A stretch of DNA of 64,000 bases, from the NCBI RefSeq assembly GCF_000633395.1, contig NZ_AYMU01000010.1, forward strand, positions 268,695-332,694, given 5' to 3'. Every line of letters starts with the position of its first letter. Position 1 is the first letter of the stretch. A model generated the notes under the pieces. It was not told the origin of the DNA, did not search any database, and was given only the letters and a program-made list of their open reading frames with translations. Of the stretch, positions 33,610 through 41,486 are shown piece by piece. The translations under genes and the position numbers were made by a program. Origin of the DNA: Pseudomonas sp. PH1b. GTDB lineage: Bacteria > Pseudomonadota > Gammaproteobacteria > Pseudomonadales > Pseudomonadaceae.

Positions 33610-34293
33610 ATGCGAATTCTACTGGTTGAAGACAACCGCGATATTCTCGCCAACCTGGCTGACTACCTGGGGCTCAAGGGCTACACCGTGGACTGTGCCC
33701 AGGATGGCCTGTCTGGGTTGCACCTGGCCGCCACCGAGCATTACGACCTGATCGTGCTCGACATCATGCTGCCAGGGATCGACGGCTATACCCTGTGCAA
33801 GCGCCTGCGCGAAGACGCCCGGCGTGACACCCCGGTGATCATGCTCACGGCTCGCGATCAGTTGGATGATCGGCTGCAGGGCTTCAAGTCCGGTGCCGAT
33901 GACTACCTGCTCAAGCCTTTCGCCCTCTCGGAGCTGGCTGCACGGATCGAAGCGGTGATGCGCCGCACCCAGGGCGGTGGCCGGCGATCGCTGCAGGTCG
34001 GCGACTTGGCTTACGACCTCGATACCCTGGAGGTCACCCGCGAAGGGCGCCTGCTCAAGCTCAACCCGGTGGGCCTCAAGCTGCTGGCGGTATTGATGCA
34101 GAAAAGCCCCCATGTCCTGCGGCGGGAGATCCTCGAAGAAGCCTTGTGGGGCGATGACTGCCCGGACAGCGACAGCCTGCGCAGCCACGTCCACCAACTG
34201 CGCCAGGTGATCGACAAACCGTTCGCCAAGCCGTTGCTGCACACCGTGCATGGTGTCGGCTACCGCCTGGCCGAGGGCCGTGATGGAGTTTAA
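33610..34293 (+). CDS. colR: Response regulator ColR
   Basis: I use the ATG at 33610 (MRILLVEDNRDILANLADYL). The 227-residue OmpR/PhoB-type regulator has phospho-acceptor Asp51 (LIVLDIMLPGIDGY) and a winged-helix output domain (DSDSLRSHVHQLRQVIDK, LLHTVHGVGYRLAEG). The sequence matches ColR as I remember it from P. putida and P. aeruginosa. There it answers excess zinc, iron and other metals and maintains outer-membrane integrity and root colonisation. It overlaps colS by 11 bp. Confidence 0.93.
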   Translation: MRILLVEDNRDILANLADYLGLKGYTVDCAQDGLSGLHLAATEHYDLIVLDIMLPGIDGYTLCKRLREDARRDTPVIMLTARDQLDDRLQGFKSGADDYLLKPFALSELAARIEAVMRRTQGGGRRSLQVGDLAYDLDTLEVTREGRLLKLNPVGLKLLAVLMQKSPHVLRREILEEALWGDDCPDSDSLRSHVHQLRQVIDKPFAKPLLHTVHGVGYRLAEGRDGV

Positions 34294-35563
34294 GCAGAGC
34301 CTTGCCCAGCGCATCATCATCGCCTTTGCCTTGATGAGCGCATTGGTGGCAGGTGCCTTCGCCATGGGCATTGTGGCGACCGTGCACCTGGTGGAGGAAA
34401 AACTCATTTCCGCCGGGTTGGGGGGCGATCTTCAGCGTCTGTTGCTGATGGACGACGTCAACGATTGGAATCACCGCCCCGAGCCGGATCAACTGTTCTA
34501 TTTCAGTGGCGGACGCGGCGATTTCGAACTGCCCAAGGACCTGCGTCACCTGGATCCGGGCTTCCACGAAGTGTTCCGCGAACAGTTGTCCTACCACGCC
34601 ATGGTCGAGGTCGTGGATGGCCGGCGCTATGTGTTGCTGCAGGACCAGAGCGATTTCGAGGAGCGCGAGCGCATCCTGTTTGCCGTGGTGCTGGTGGGGT
34701 TCGTCCTCAGCCTGGCCCTGGCGGTATTCCTCGGCTGGGTCCTGGCGCGACGTGTGATGGCTCCGGTGGTGCGCCTGGCGCGCCAGGTGCGTCACCGTGA
34801 CCAGTTGTTGGGGTTGGCGCCGCCCCTGGCTCCGGATTACGCCGCCGATGAAGTGGGTGAGCTGGCCATTGCCTTCGATGCGACCTTGGGACGCCTGCGC
34901 CAGGCCTTGAGCCGCGAGCGGTTGTTCACCAGCGATGTCAGCCACGAGTTGCGCACGCCGTTGATGGTCCTGGCCACTTCCTGCGAACTGCTGCTGGAGA
35001 ATCCCGGGCTGGACCCGCGCGGGCGAGCCCAGGTCGAGCGTATTGCCCGGGCCTGCGAGGAGATGCGCGAGCTGGTGCAGACCTTCCTGATGCTGGCCAG
35101 AGCCCAGCGCGAAGACGCGAGCATGTCGCCACAACTGACCTTGACCCAGGTCGCCAACGATCTGCTGGGGGTGTGGAGTGGACCGATACAGGACAAGGGT
35201 ATCCAGCTGATCTTTGAGCCCGGTCAACCCGGCGATACGCGTTATAACGCAACCTTCCTGCACGCGGTCATGGGCAACCTGTTGCGCAATGCCCTGCACT
35301 ACACCGAGCAGGGGTTTATCCGGCTCAGCCTGACAACCGATGGTTTTGTGGTAGAGGACAGCGGCGTAGGGATTCCCGAAGAAAAGCGCGAGGCGATGTT
35401 CCAACCCTTTGTGCGCGGTGACGAAAAGCGTGGTGAAGGATTGGGGCTGGGCTTGTCCCTGGTCCAGCGGATCTGCGAGAACCAGGGCTGGAGTGTCAGC
35501 CTCAGCACCATGGCGCCCAATGGCTGTCGTTTTTACGTCCAGTTGCAACCGGCCAAGGCCTGA
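34283..35563 (+). CDS. colS: Sensor histidine kinase ColS
   Basis: The ATG at 34283 lies inside the colR 3' end and gives 426 residues. Membrane helices at about 12-34 and 132-155 flank a periplasmic sensor of about 95 residues. HAMP, dimerisation (DVSHELRTPLMVLA, His221) and ATPase domains follow (NLLRNALHYTEQG, DSGVGIPEEKR, GLGLGLSLV). Periplasmic Glu96, His105 and the ExxE pair Glu126/Glu129 fall where metal-sensing residues were reported in P. putida ColS, by my recollection. It should sense zinc or ferric iron and phosphorylate ColR. Confidence 0.93.
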   Translation: MEFKQSLAQRIIIAFALMSALVAGAFAMGIVATVHLVEEKLISAGLGGDLQRLLLMDDVNDWNHRPEPDQLFYFSGGRGDFELPKDLRHLDPGFHEVFREQLSYHAMVEVVDGRRYVLLQDQSDFEERERILFAVVLVGFVLSLALAVFLGWVLARRVMAPVVRLARQVRHRDQLLGLAPPLAPDYAADEVGELAIAFDATLGRLRQALSRERLFTSDVSHELRTPLMVLATSCELLLENPGLDPRGRAQVERIARACEEMRELVQTFLMLARAQREDASMSPQLTLTQVANDLLGVWSGPIQDKGIQLIFEPGQPGDTRYNATFLHAVMGNLLRNALHYTEQGFIRLSLTTDGFVVEDSGVGIPEEKREAMFQPFVRGDEKRGEGLGLGLSLVQRICENQGWSVSLSTMAPNGCRFYVQLQPAKA

Positions 35564-35758
35564 TTATTCTTTCCGGGCCCTGTTCTTCGGGGCCTGCTGC
35601 TTGTCGATTTCTCTTCTGAAGTGGCCCCAGGCCACTGTCGGTGCCCTGTAAAACTCTGAAATATTTCCTCGTTGGACGGTACGAAGTTTTCACAAAGGGA
35701 TGACCTGTCGCTGACACGCCGCTGCCTAAGGTGGCGCCATCAGATACAGGAGACTTTG

Positions 35759-36442
35759 ATGATGGCGACCCCGATCAAGCTGGAATTTTCCGACAAGTAC
35801 GATGCCCAGCACGCGCAGGAATACCTGCTCAAGCACCAGGATGGCCTGGCACGCCAGTTGTCCCACAAACGAGATGAACAGCTGGCCCGCACTGCGCTGA
35901 ACCTGGCGGGAGAACCAGGGCTGGTCCTGGACCTTCCATGCGGTGCCGGGCGCTTCTGGCCGCTGCTGGCGGAAAAAACCAATCGGGTGATCATTGGCGC
36001 CGACAATTCAGCAGCTATGCTGAGCACCGCCACGGTGGCGCAACCTTCCGACGTGGTGAAACGGGTACAACCTTTGCAAACGTCCGCGTTTGCCATTGAT
36101 TTGCCGGATAACGCAGTGGACTGCATTTTTTCCATGCGCTTGTTGCACCACATCGGCAAGGCCGAACACCGGGTGGCCCTGTTACGGGAGTTCCAGCGGG
36201 TTACCCGGGACAGTGTGATCATCTCGTTGTGGGTCGATGGCAACTTCAAGGCCTGGAAACGCAAGCGCATGGAGCGCAAGCGATTGTCCGAGGTTGGGCA
36301 GGAGGGTTACCAGAATCGTTTCGTGTTACCGGCGGCTACGGTTGAAGAAGAATTCAGGCAAGCCGGTTTTCGTGTCCAGGAGCACCTGGACTTCTTTCCG
36401 CTCTACGCCATGTGGCGAGTGTACGTACTACGTAAGAGGTAA
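35759..36442 (+). CDS. SAM-dependent methyltransferase (class I)
   Basis: AGGAG at 35748-35752 lies six bases before the first of two tandem ATGs, which I use, giving 227 residues. The Rossmann-like core is clear: motif I LVLDLPCGAGRFWPLL, motif II VIIGADNSAAML, and the post-II segment DNAVDCIFSMRLLHHIG. No membrane segment. It starts the block downstream of colRS and ends four bases before the kinase-like gene. In P. putida, genes here are known ColR targets as I recall. Substrate is unknown; a lipid or LPS-related role is an inference from the neighbour. Confidence 0.85.
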   Translation: MMATPIKLEFSDKYDAQHAQEYLLKHQDGLARQLSHKRDEQLARTALNLAGEPGLVLDLPCGAGRFWPLLAEKTNRVIIGADNSAAMLSTATVAQPSDVVKRVQPLQTSAFAIDLPDNAVDCIFSMRLLHHIGKAEHRVALLREFQRVTRDSVIISLWVDGNFKAWKRKRMERKRLSEVGQEGYQNRFVLPAATVEEEFRQAGFRVQEHLDFFPLYAMWRVYVLRKR

Positions 36443-36446
36443 GAGG

Positions 36447-37160
36447 ATGGCTGTTGAATGTGCTTCGGAAATGGACGCCGCGCCCACAGATTGCTTCGAA
36501 TACTTCTGGAACAAACAGGGTGAATGGGTCGAGGAACCCAATCAGCGTCGAGGCGGGGAGAGCGGCGTACAACGCATTCTGAACAGCAAAGGGCAACTGC
36601 TCTATGCCAAGCGTCAGGTGGGGCATATTCACCGCAGTTGGCTGCATCCGTTTGGGCGACCGACAGTTCTGCGCGAGCATGCTGCGCTGCAGGGCCTGCG
36701 CCTGTTGGAGATCAAGGTCCCGGAACTGGTGTTCTGCGGTGCCCGGCGCGGCCCCGAGAATCAATGGCAGGCGCTGCTGGTCACGGCTGCGCTTGAGGGC
36801 TACACCGAGATCGACAACTGGTATGCCGCCGGTGGGCGCGAGCGCCACGGTGAGGCGTTTCACCAGAAAGTACTGCAGGCCTTGGCCGAGACGCTGGCAC
36901 GCATGCACAGAGGTCGTTGGCAGCATGGCTGCCTGTACGCCAAGCATGTGTTCGTGCGGGTGGACGGCGAGGGTGAGCAGGCCCAGGTGAAGATTGCCTT
37001 GCTGGATTTCGAGAAGTGCCGGCAGCGTTTGAGCCGTCGCCGCGCAGCCGCCCATGACCTCAAGCAACTGCGTCGCCATTCGTCGTGGAATGACACGGAC
37101 TGGCAAAAGCTCTACTACTTTTACAAAACGGCGTTTGGCAGCTCTATCAAAGGTTTATAG
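36447..37160 (+). CDS. inaA: Lipopolysaccharide kinase InaA-family protein
   Basis: The ATG at 36447 (AGAGG upstream) gives 237 residues. It has the compact protein-kinase-like fold of the Kdo/WaaP/InaA group. Features are the ATP-binding lysine region QLLYAKRQVGHIHRSW, EHAALQGLRLLEI, the catalytic-loop equivalent MHRGRWQHGCLYAKHVFV and the metal-binding ALLDFEKCRQ. Members phosphorylate sugars in LPS or have unresolved roles; E. coli InaA is induced by weak acids. It is tightly linked to the methyltransferase gene and the small membrane protein gene. Confidence 0.85.
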   Translation: MAVECASEMDAAPTDCFEYFWNKQGEWVEEPNQRRGGESGVQRILNSKGQLLYAKRQVGHIHRSWLHPFGRPTVLREHAALQGLRLLEIKVPELVFCGARRGPENQWQALLVTAALEGYTEIDNWYAAGGRERHGEAFHQKVLQALAETLARMHRGRWQHGCLYAKHVFVRVDGEGEQAQVKIALLDFEKCRQRLSRRRAAAHDLKQLRRHSSWNDTDWQKLYYFYKTAFGSSIKGL

Positions 37161-37162
37161 CT

Positions 37163-37387
37163 ATGAAGCTAGAAATTGCACGAGGTTTATTCCTGGCAGG
37201 AGCCTTGGCAGTTGCTTCCTTGGCCCTGGTTGTCTGGGAGCAACCGCGAACGCAGGTTCTCAGCGCTGCTGAGGGCGAGCATTGCCCGCTGCCACGAGTG
37301 GCGAAAGTCTCGGCGGCGGCCAAGCCCGATCATGACCTGCTGTTGTTCATGTTCGGCCTGACCCAGGGGTTGAAACCTCAGAGTTGA
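37163..37387 (+). CDS. Small single-pass membrane or secreted protein
   Basis: The 74-residue frame starts two bases after the kinase-like gene's stop. The N terminus MKLEIARGLFLAGALAVASL is a signal or anchor helix. The rest is soluble, with a single cysteine (EGEHCPLPRVAKV) and a short hydrophobic stretch DLLLFMFGLTQGL. I recognise no family. Spacing and codon use support a real third gene of the methyltransferase-kinase unit, which then ends at a terminator. Confidence 0.72.
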   Translation: MKLEIARGLFLAGALAVASLALVVWEQPRTQVLSAAEGEHCPLPRVAKVSAAAKPDHDLLLFMFGLTQGLKPQS

Positions 37388-37407
37388 ATTGCATGCTCCA
37401 CCATCCG

Positions 37408-37430
37408 AAGGCCTCGCACTGCGAGGCCTT
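37408..37430 (+). terminator. Rho-independent terminator after the small membrane protein gene
   Basis: AAGGCCTCGC (37408-37417) and GCGAGGCCTT (37421-37430) pair with a 3-nt loop, then TTGC. Confidence 0.85.
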
Positions 37431-37504
37431 TTGCTTGTCCGCAGTGCGGCTGTCCACTTTGCCCGGCAGGGTCACGATACCGGCAGGGTGAAGAGCCGCC
37501 GACT

Positions 37505-38605
37505 TCAGATCAGGTGCAGGTGGTTGTCCCAGAGGCCGGCGGGCAGGTCCAGAGGCTGGGCTGCAATCTGTGCCTGGCGGCAATCGTAGAAGCGGCAGCG
37601 ACCTTGTCCCGAGGTCACCACAAAGCCGTCGGCCACGGCGCCGACCCCGGCACAGTCCGGCAGTGGCGCGTCGACTCGCACGGCGCCGCTGTCCAGGTCC
37701 CAGATGAAGAAGCGGTTGCCCCGTGGGGCGGTCAGCGCCACCAGCCGCAGGTCGCTGTGCACTGCCACGCTGGCGGTGTAGTGCCCCATGGCCTGCAACT
37801 GCTGCTCGGGCACCGGGAAGGCGGTGAAAGGTTGCCCCGGGCGCTTGATCGCCAAGAGCTCCGAGGATTCGTGGGCGGCGCCCATGAACTGCTGGCCGGT
37901 GACGATGGTGCCGTCGCTGGCGATGCCCATGTGGCGCACGCTGTTCATCTGCTGGGCCAGGGTTTCCTTGCTCAGCAGGGTGCCGTCGCGCTGCATCAGT
38001 ACCAGGCTCGGTTCCATGGCATCGAGGTTCATCTCCACCCGGCTTTCTGCTTCGGTACGGATACCACCGTTGGCCACCACCAGGGTTTCACCGTCAGGCA
38101 TCCATGACACCTGGTGGGGGCCGATGCCGTGGGTCGACAACTCGCCGCTGTGCACCAGGCGCTCGCCTTCAAAGCGATAGACACCCAGCAGGCCGCGGCC
38201 CGGGTCCCGGGTATCGTTCTCGGTGGCGTACAGCCATTCGCCGTCTTTGTGGATCACCGCATGCCCGTAGAAATGCCGGTCGGCTTGCGAGGTGACGGTC
38301 TGCAGCAGGGTGCCGTTGCGCAGGTCGATCAGGTAGCTCTCGGTGCCCGGGCGCCGGGCCACGAACAGGGCGATCGGCAACTGCGGGTGATTGATGATGT
38401 CATGGCAACGCTGGCCGACCTGGGTGGCAAACACCTGTTTACCGTCCAACTGATAACCGACGGCGTAATGCTTGCCGTCACCATCGTCCCTGGCCGAAAG
38501 CAGCAAGGGCTGCTTGCCCTTTTGCCTGAACAGCGTCCAGCCGCCCAAGGTCACCGCGCTGAGCAGCAGGCTGCCCAGCGCCAAAGCCTGACGTCGCAGC
38601 ATCAT
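37505..38605 (-). CDS. DUF1513 family beta-propeller-like protein
   Basis: The 366-residue protein begins with a twin-arginine-free hydrophobic leader (MMLRRQALALGSLLLSAVTL). It continues as repeated blade-like segments such as DGEWLYATENDTRDPGRGLLG and HQVSWMPDGETLVVANGG. The overall pattern is that of DUF1513, a predicted periplasmic propeller. Its ATG overlaps the upstream imelysin stop (ATGA), so it is the last gene of the imelysin/di-haem cluster. Function is unknown; a role in periplasmic iron handling is inferred only from its neighbours. Confidence 0.85.
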   Translation of the reverse strand: MMLRRQALALGSLLLSAVTLGGWTLFRQKGKQPLLLSARDDGDGKHYAVGYQLDGKQVFATQVGQRCHDIINHPQLPIALFVARRPGTESYLIDLRNGTLLQTVTSQADRHFYGHAVIHKDGEWLYATENDTRDPGRGLLGVYRFEGERLVHSGELSTHGIGPHQVSWMPDGETLVVANGGIRTEAESRVEMNLDAMEPSLVLMQRDGTLLSKETLAQQMNSVRHMGIASDGTIVTGQQFMGAAHESSELLAIKRPGQPFTAFPVPEQQLQAMGHYTASVAVHSDLRLVALTAPRGNRFFIWDLDSGAVRVDAPLPDCAGVGAVADGFVVTSGQGRCRFYDCRQAQIAAQPLDLPAGLWDNHLHLI

Positions 38606-39669
38606 CAGTCACCGTCGTTGGCGTTGAAGCCCAGTTGGATCCCCAGCGCCTTGGCCAGCTCGCCTTCGTGCAGGCGATGGACCACGTTGAGGCTGTCGTA
38701 CAGGTCGTTGAGTTGCTGGCGACCGGCATCGTCACCGAGCATTTCACTCAGCGAGCGCTGGGTGCTGGCAAAGAGTTTCAACGAGGCCGCGTAGGCCGCG
38801 TCGATCTTGTCGGCCAATGGTTTCTGGTCGGCTGGCAGCAGGCCGCGCAGGCCCTTGTTGTCGACCCCGGCCCATACGGTCTGGGCCGCGCTGAGGCTGG
38901 CTTCCAGGCCCTGCAGGGAGGACTGGCTACGCCAGGCATCGGCCTGGAATGGCTGGGGAATGCCCTTGGTCTGGCGACCCATCGGGGTGCCGAGCTTTTT
39001 CTTCAGGGTATCCAGAGCGGTGACCTGGACCCGTAGCAGGTCGGCGATGGCCTCGTGGGAGTCGGCGTAGCGCTGGTTGGGGAACTTGCTCATCTGCGCC
39101 AGCATGCCGTCGGTGGTATTCCAGCCGGCGAGGATCTCTTCCGCCAGTTGCTTCTGGCGTTCGCCGATGGCGGTCAGCAGCGGGCAATAGCGGGCTTTCT
39201 GCGCGCTGTCGGCCATGTCGATCTTGCTGTCGAAGAGGATGTATTCGTAGGCCGACAGGCCCTGGACCACGACACTGGACTTGGCCAGCGCAGCGGCATC
39301 GATCTGCGGGTTGGCAGTGACCAGTTGCTCAACCTGACGGCCCACCAGGTTCTTCTTGTCCGGCCAGAACTGCACCTGCCAGGAGCGGTTGCCCTCGGCC
39401 AGCGGGCCGATCAGCAGCGGCTGCAGTTCAGCCCAGGCTTTTTGTGCATGGAGGAAGTCGGCGCGGGCAGTGTCCAGGCTCTCCTTGCCTTCACAGAAGG
39501 CCAGGGCGCTGACGGCCAGTTGGCGGTCGGCCTCGACCCAGCGGCTGTAGGTCGGCAGGATCACCTGCGTGGCGATGGCGGCCGAGGTCACGGCTTGTGG
39601 GTCCTGGGGCGAGCAGGCGCCCAGGGCGAGTGCGGCAAGGCTGGTGAATAGCAGTTTGGGGCGGAACAT
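38605..39669 (-). CDS. Imelysin-family lipoprotein (second copy)
   Basis: The 354-residue precursor starts MFRPKLLFTSLAALALGACS; Cys19 in LGAC is a lipobox. The mature part is helical, of the imelysin/EfeO-like (peptidase M75) fold. The family GxHxxE motif is degenerate here: GLSAYE (137-142), with Ser in the His position and Glu142 kept. A second conserved region is VHRLHEGELAKALGIQLGFN at the end. It follows the di-haem protein gene by 42 bp and overlaps the DUF1513 gene, so the three are cotranscribed. Confidence 0.88.
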   Translation of the reverse strand: MFRPKLLFTSLAALALGACSPQDPQAVTSAAIATQVILPTYSRWVEADRQLAVSALAFCEGKESLDTARADFLHAQKAWAELQPLLIGPLAEGNRSWQVQFWPDKKNLVGRQVEQLVTANPQIDAAALAKSSVVVQGLSAYEYILFDSKIDMADSAQKARYCPLLTAIGERQKQLAEEILAGWNTTDGMLAQMSKFPNQRYADSHEAIADLLRVQVTALDTLKKKLGTPMGRQTKGIPQPFQADAWRSQSSLQGLEASLSAAQTVWAGVDNKGLRGLLPADQKPLADKIDAAYAASLKLFASTQRSLSEMLGDDAGRQQLNDLYDSLNVVHRLHEGELAKALGIQLGFNANDGD

Positions 39670-39711
39670 GTTCGGGCTCCCTTTATTGTGGAGAAGCGTG
39701 TGAGTCGAGGT

Positions 39712-41139
39712 TTAGAGAGAATTCAGGAATGCCAGCAGCGCAGCACGCTGCTCGGCATTGAAGGCCAGCACCTGCTGTTTCGCGCCTTCGGCTTCACCGC
39801 CGTGCCAGAGCACCGCTTCCATCAGGTTGCGGGCACGGCCGTCATGCAGGAACTGGGTATGGCCGCTGACCGTTTCGGTCAGGCCGATGCCCCACAGCGG
39901 CGCCGTGCGCCAGTCGCGGCCGCTGGCCTTGAATTCGCTGCGCTGGTCGGCCAGGCCTTCGCCCATGTCGTGCAGCAGCAGGTCGCTGTAGGGGCGGATC
40001 ACTTGATTGGCCTGCTCGGGTTCGGCGGCGTTGGCCGCGGTGGTGAAGCTTGGGGTGTGGCAAGACTGGCAGCCGGCCTGGAAAAACAGGTTCTTGCCGG
40101 CCAGGACCTGGGGCGAATCGACGTCGCGGCGCGCAGGAACGGCCAGGTTACGGGTATAGAACAGCACCAGGCGCAGGATGTTGTCGCTGACCTCAGGCTC
40201 ACCGTCCGGGCCATTGCCGTTGGGGGCCTGCTTGCAGGCGGTTTGTGCGTCGGTGCAGTCATCGAAGGGCCTCAGGCTGGTGGTCAGGCCCATATCACCA
40301 GAAAACGCGTGAACATTTTGTTGATTGAGGTTGGGTTGCCCGGCTTTCCAGCCAAAACGCCCGAGTACAGTCTTTTGCTGGGCGTCGTCCCAGACCCAGT
40401 TGGGGCGTCCGGCAATGGGATTTGCGGCCCCGGCGGCGGGCTGGGCGTTGGCCAGGATCGCCTCTTCGGGGATGGCCTCCAGCAGGCCCAGGCCGATCAT
40501 CGGCGGGGCTATTCGGGCCGAGAAGCGGGTGTCCGGGTGCATCGGGCCGTAGCCCAGGTCGGTGATCTGCAGTATGGGCTTGCGCAATTCCACCCGGGTG
40601 CCGTCCTTGAACTGCACCGGCACCGGCTGGTAGTCCACCCGTACCCGGCCTTCGGGAGCGACCCCGGGTACCGCCATGTCTTGCAACTGGCCGCCGTACA
40701 CCGGCTCCGGTACCACGCCGACCTGTTCGATGAGCCGGGCGTAGTCCGGCGTATCGGGGATCGACAGGCGAACCAGCATCGACACTGCATTCAACGCATC
40801 TGGCGCGGGCGGATGGCCGCGACCGTCCTTGATATGGCAGTTCTGGCAGGCGTTGGTGTTGAACAGCGGGCCGAGGCCGTCACGGGCAGTGGTGGTGGAC
40901 GGGGCGATCACCCAGGGATTGCGAAAGAAACTGTTGCCGACGCTGAAATCCAGGCGGCGAGTGGGCGCCAGGTTGGCCGAGGGCAGGGAAAAGGCATTGC
41001 GGTCGGTCTTGTTGACCGTGGTTGCGCCACCTGCGCGGGCTTCTCCAGGTTCGGCCTGGGTAAAGCGCGGAGCGTCATCGCAGGCACTCAGGCCCAGGGC
41101 CATGAACAGAGCGGACCAGCGCAGCGGCAACGAAGGCAT
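39712..41139 (-). CDS. Di-haem c-type lipoprotein, DUF1111/thiol-oxidoreductase-like
   Basis: I choose the ATG at 41139-41137 (GGA upstream), giving 475 residues. The N terminus MPSLPLRWSALFMALGLSAC is a lipoprotein signal with Cys20. Two c-haem motifs are present: NACQNCH (Cys98, Cys101, His102) and AGCQSCH (Cys357, Cys360, His361). This matches COG3488, predicted di-haem oxidoreductases whose reaction is unproven. It would be a periplasmic, membrane-anchored electron-transfer protein. Flanked by two imelysin genes, as in the P. aeruginosa cluster I recall. Confidence 0.9.
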   Translation of the reverse strand: MPSLPLRWSALFMALGLSACDDAPRFTQAEPGEARAGGATTVNKTDRNAFSLPSANLAPTRRLDFSVGNSFFRNPWVIAPSTTTARDGLGPLFNTNACQNCHIKDGRGHPPAPDALNAVSMLVRLSIPDTPDYARLIEQVGVVPEPVYGGQLQDMAVPGVAPEGRVRVDYQPVPVQFKDGTRVELRKPILQITDLGYGPMHPDTRFSARIAPPMIGLGLLEAIPEEAILANAQPAAGAANPIAGRPNWVWDDAQQKTVLGRFGWKAGQPNLNQQNVHAFSGDMGLTTSLRPFDDCTDAQTACKQAPNGNGPDGEPEVSDNILRLVLFYTRNLAVPARRDVDSPQVLAGKNLFFQAGCQSCHTPSFTTAANAAEPEQANQVIRPYSDLLLHDMGEGLADQRSEFKASGRDWRTAPLWGIGLTETVSGHTQFLHDGRARNLMEAVLWHGGEAEGAKQQVLAFNAEQRAALLAFLNSL

Positions 41140-41486
41140 CGGACATCCTGCAAGACGAGCAAAACAAGGGCGCAAAGTCTAACAGGGCGGCCTGGATTGA
41201 ATAAGAGGAATTATCGTTTGGTTTGACCCAGGACAAGCTTGCCGCGGTGGTCATGATGCTCCCTGACAGTGCCTGTGGTGGTTTGTGGCGGCGGCGACAA
41301 GGGCTTTCGACGGGCCTTGAGTCACAGGTCCAATCGACCGTGGCGCGATGGCCGGGCCAGGCGCTTTGACAGCGGCAGTTGGCTGGTATTTTCAAGCGCG
41401 AGGGCGTTTCCCAGCCCCGGGAAAGGAGTGCGCCGGCCATGAAAAAGGCGACCCGAAGGTCGCCTTTTCAAGTGCAGCGATGGGGA
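41140..41486. other. Gap between the first imelysin gene and the di-haem gene
   Basis: This 347-bp gap contains a hairpin terminator next to the first imelysin gene (41447-41464). Around 41190-41220 there is an AT-rich stretch (minus strand ACGATAATTCCTCTTATTC) that could serve as promoter or weak Fur-like site for the di-haem gene. No ORF here looks real. The first imelysin gene may therefore be transcribed partly separately from the other three. Confidence 0.45.
41447..41464 (-). terminator. Terminator after the first imelysin gene
   Basis: GGCGACC (41447-41453), loop CGAA, GGTCGCC (41458-41464). On the minus strand it is followed by TTTTTC, and it lies 23 bp past the stop codon. Confidence 0.85.

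Noticed and set aside
39688..41226. A 512-codon open frame opposite the di-haem protein gene
   Set aside because: The minus-strand frame carries two CxxCH motifs and a lipobox; the plus-strand frame has no recognisable feature.
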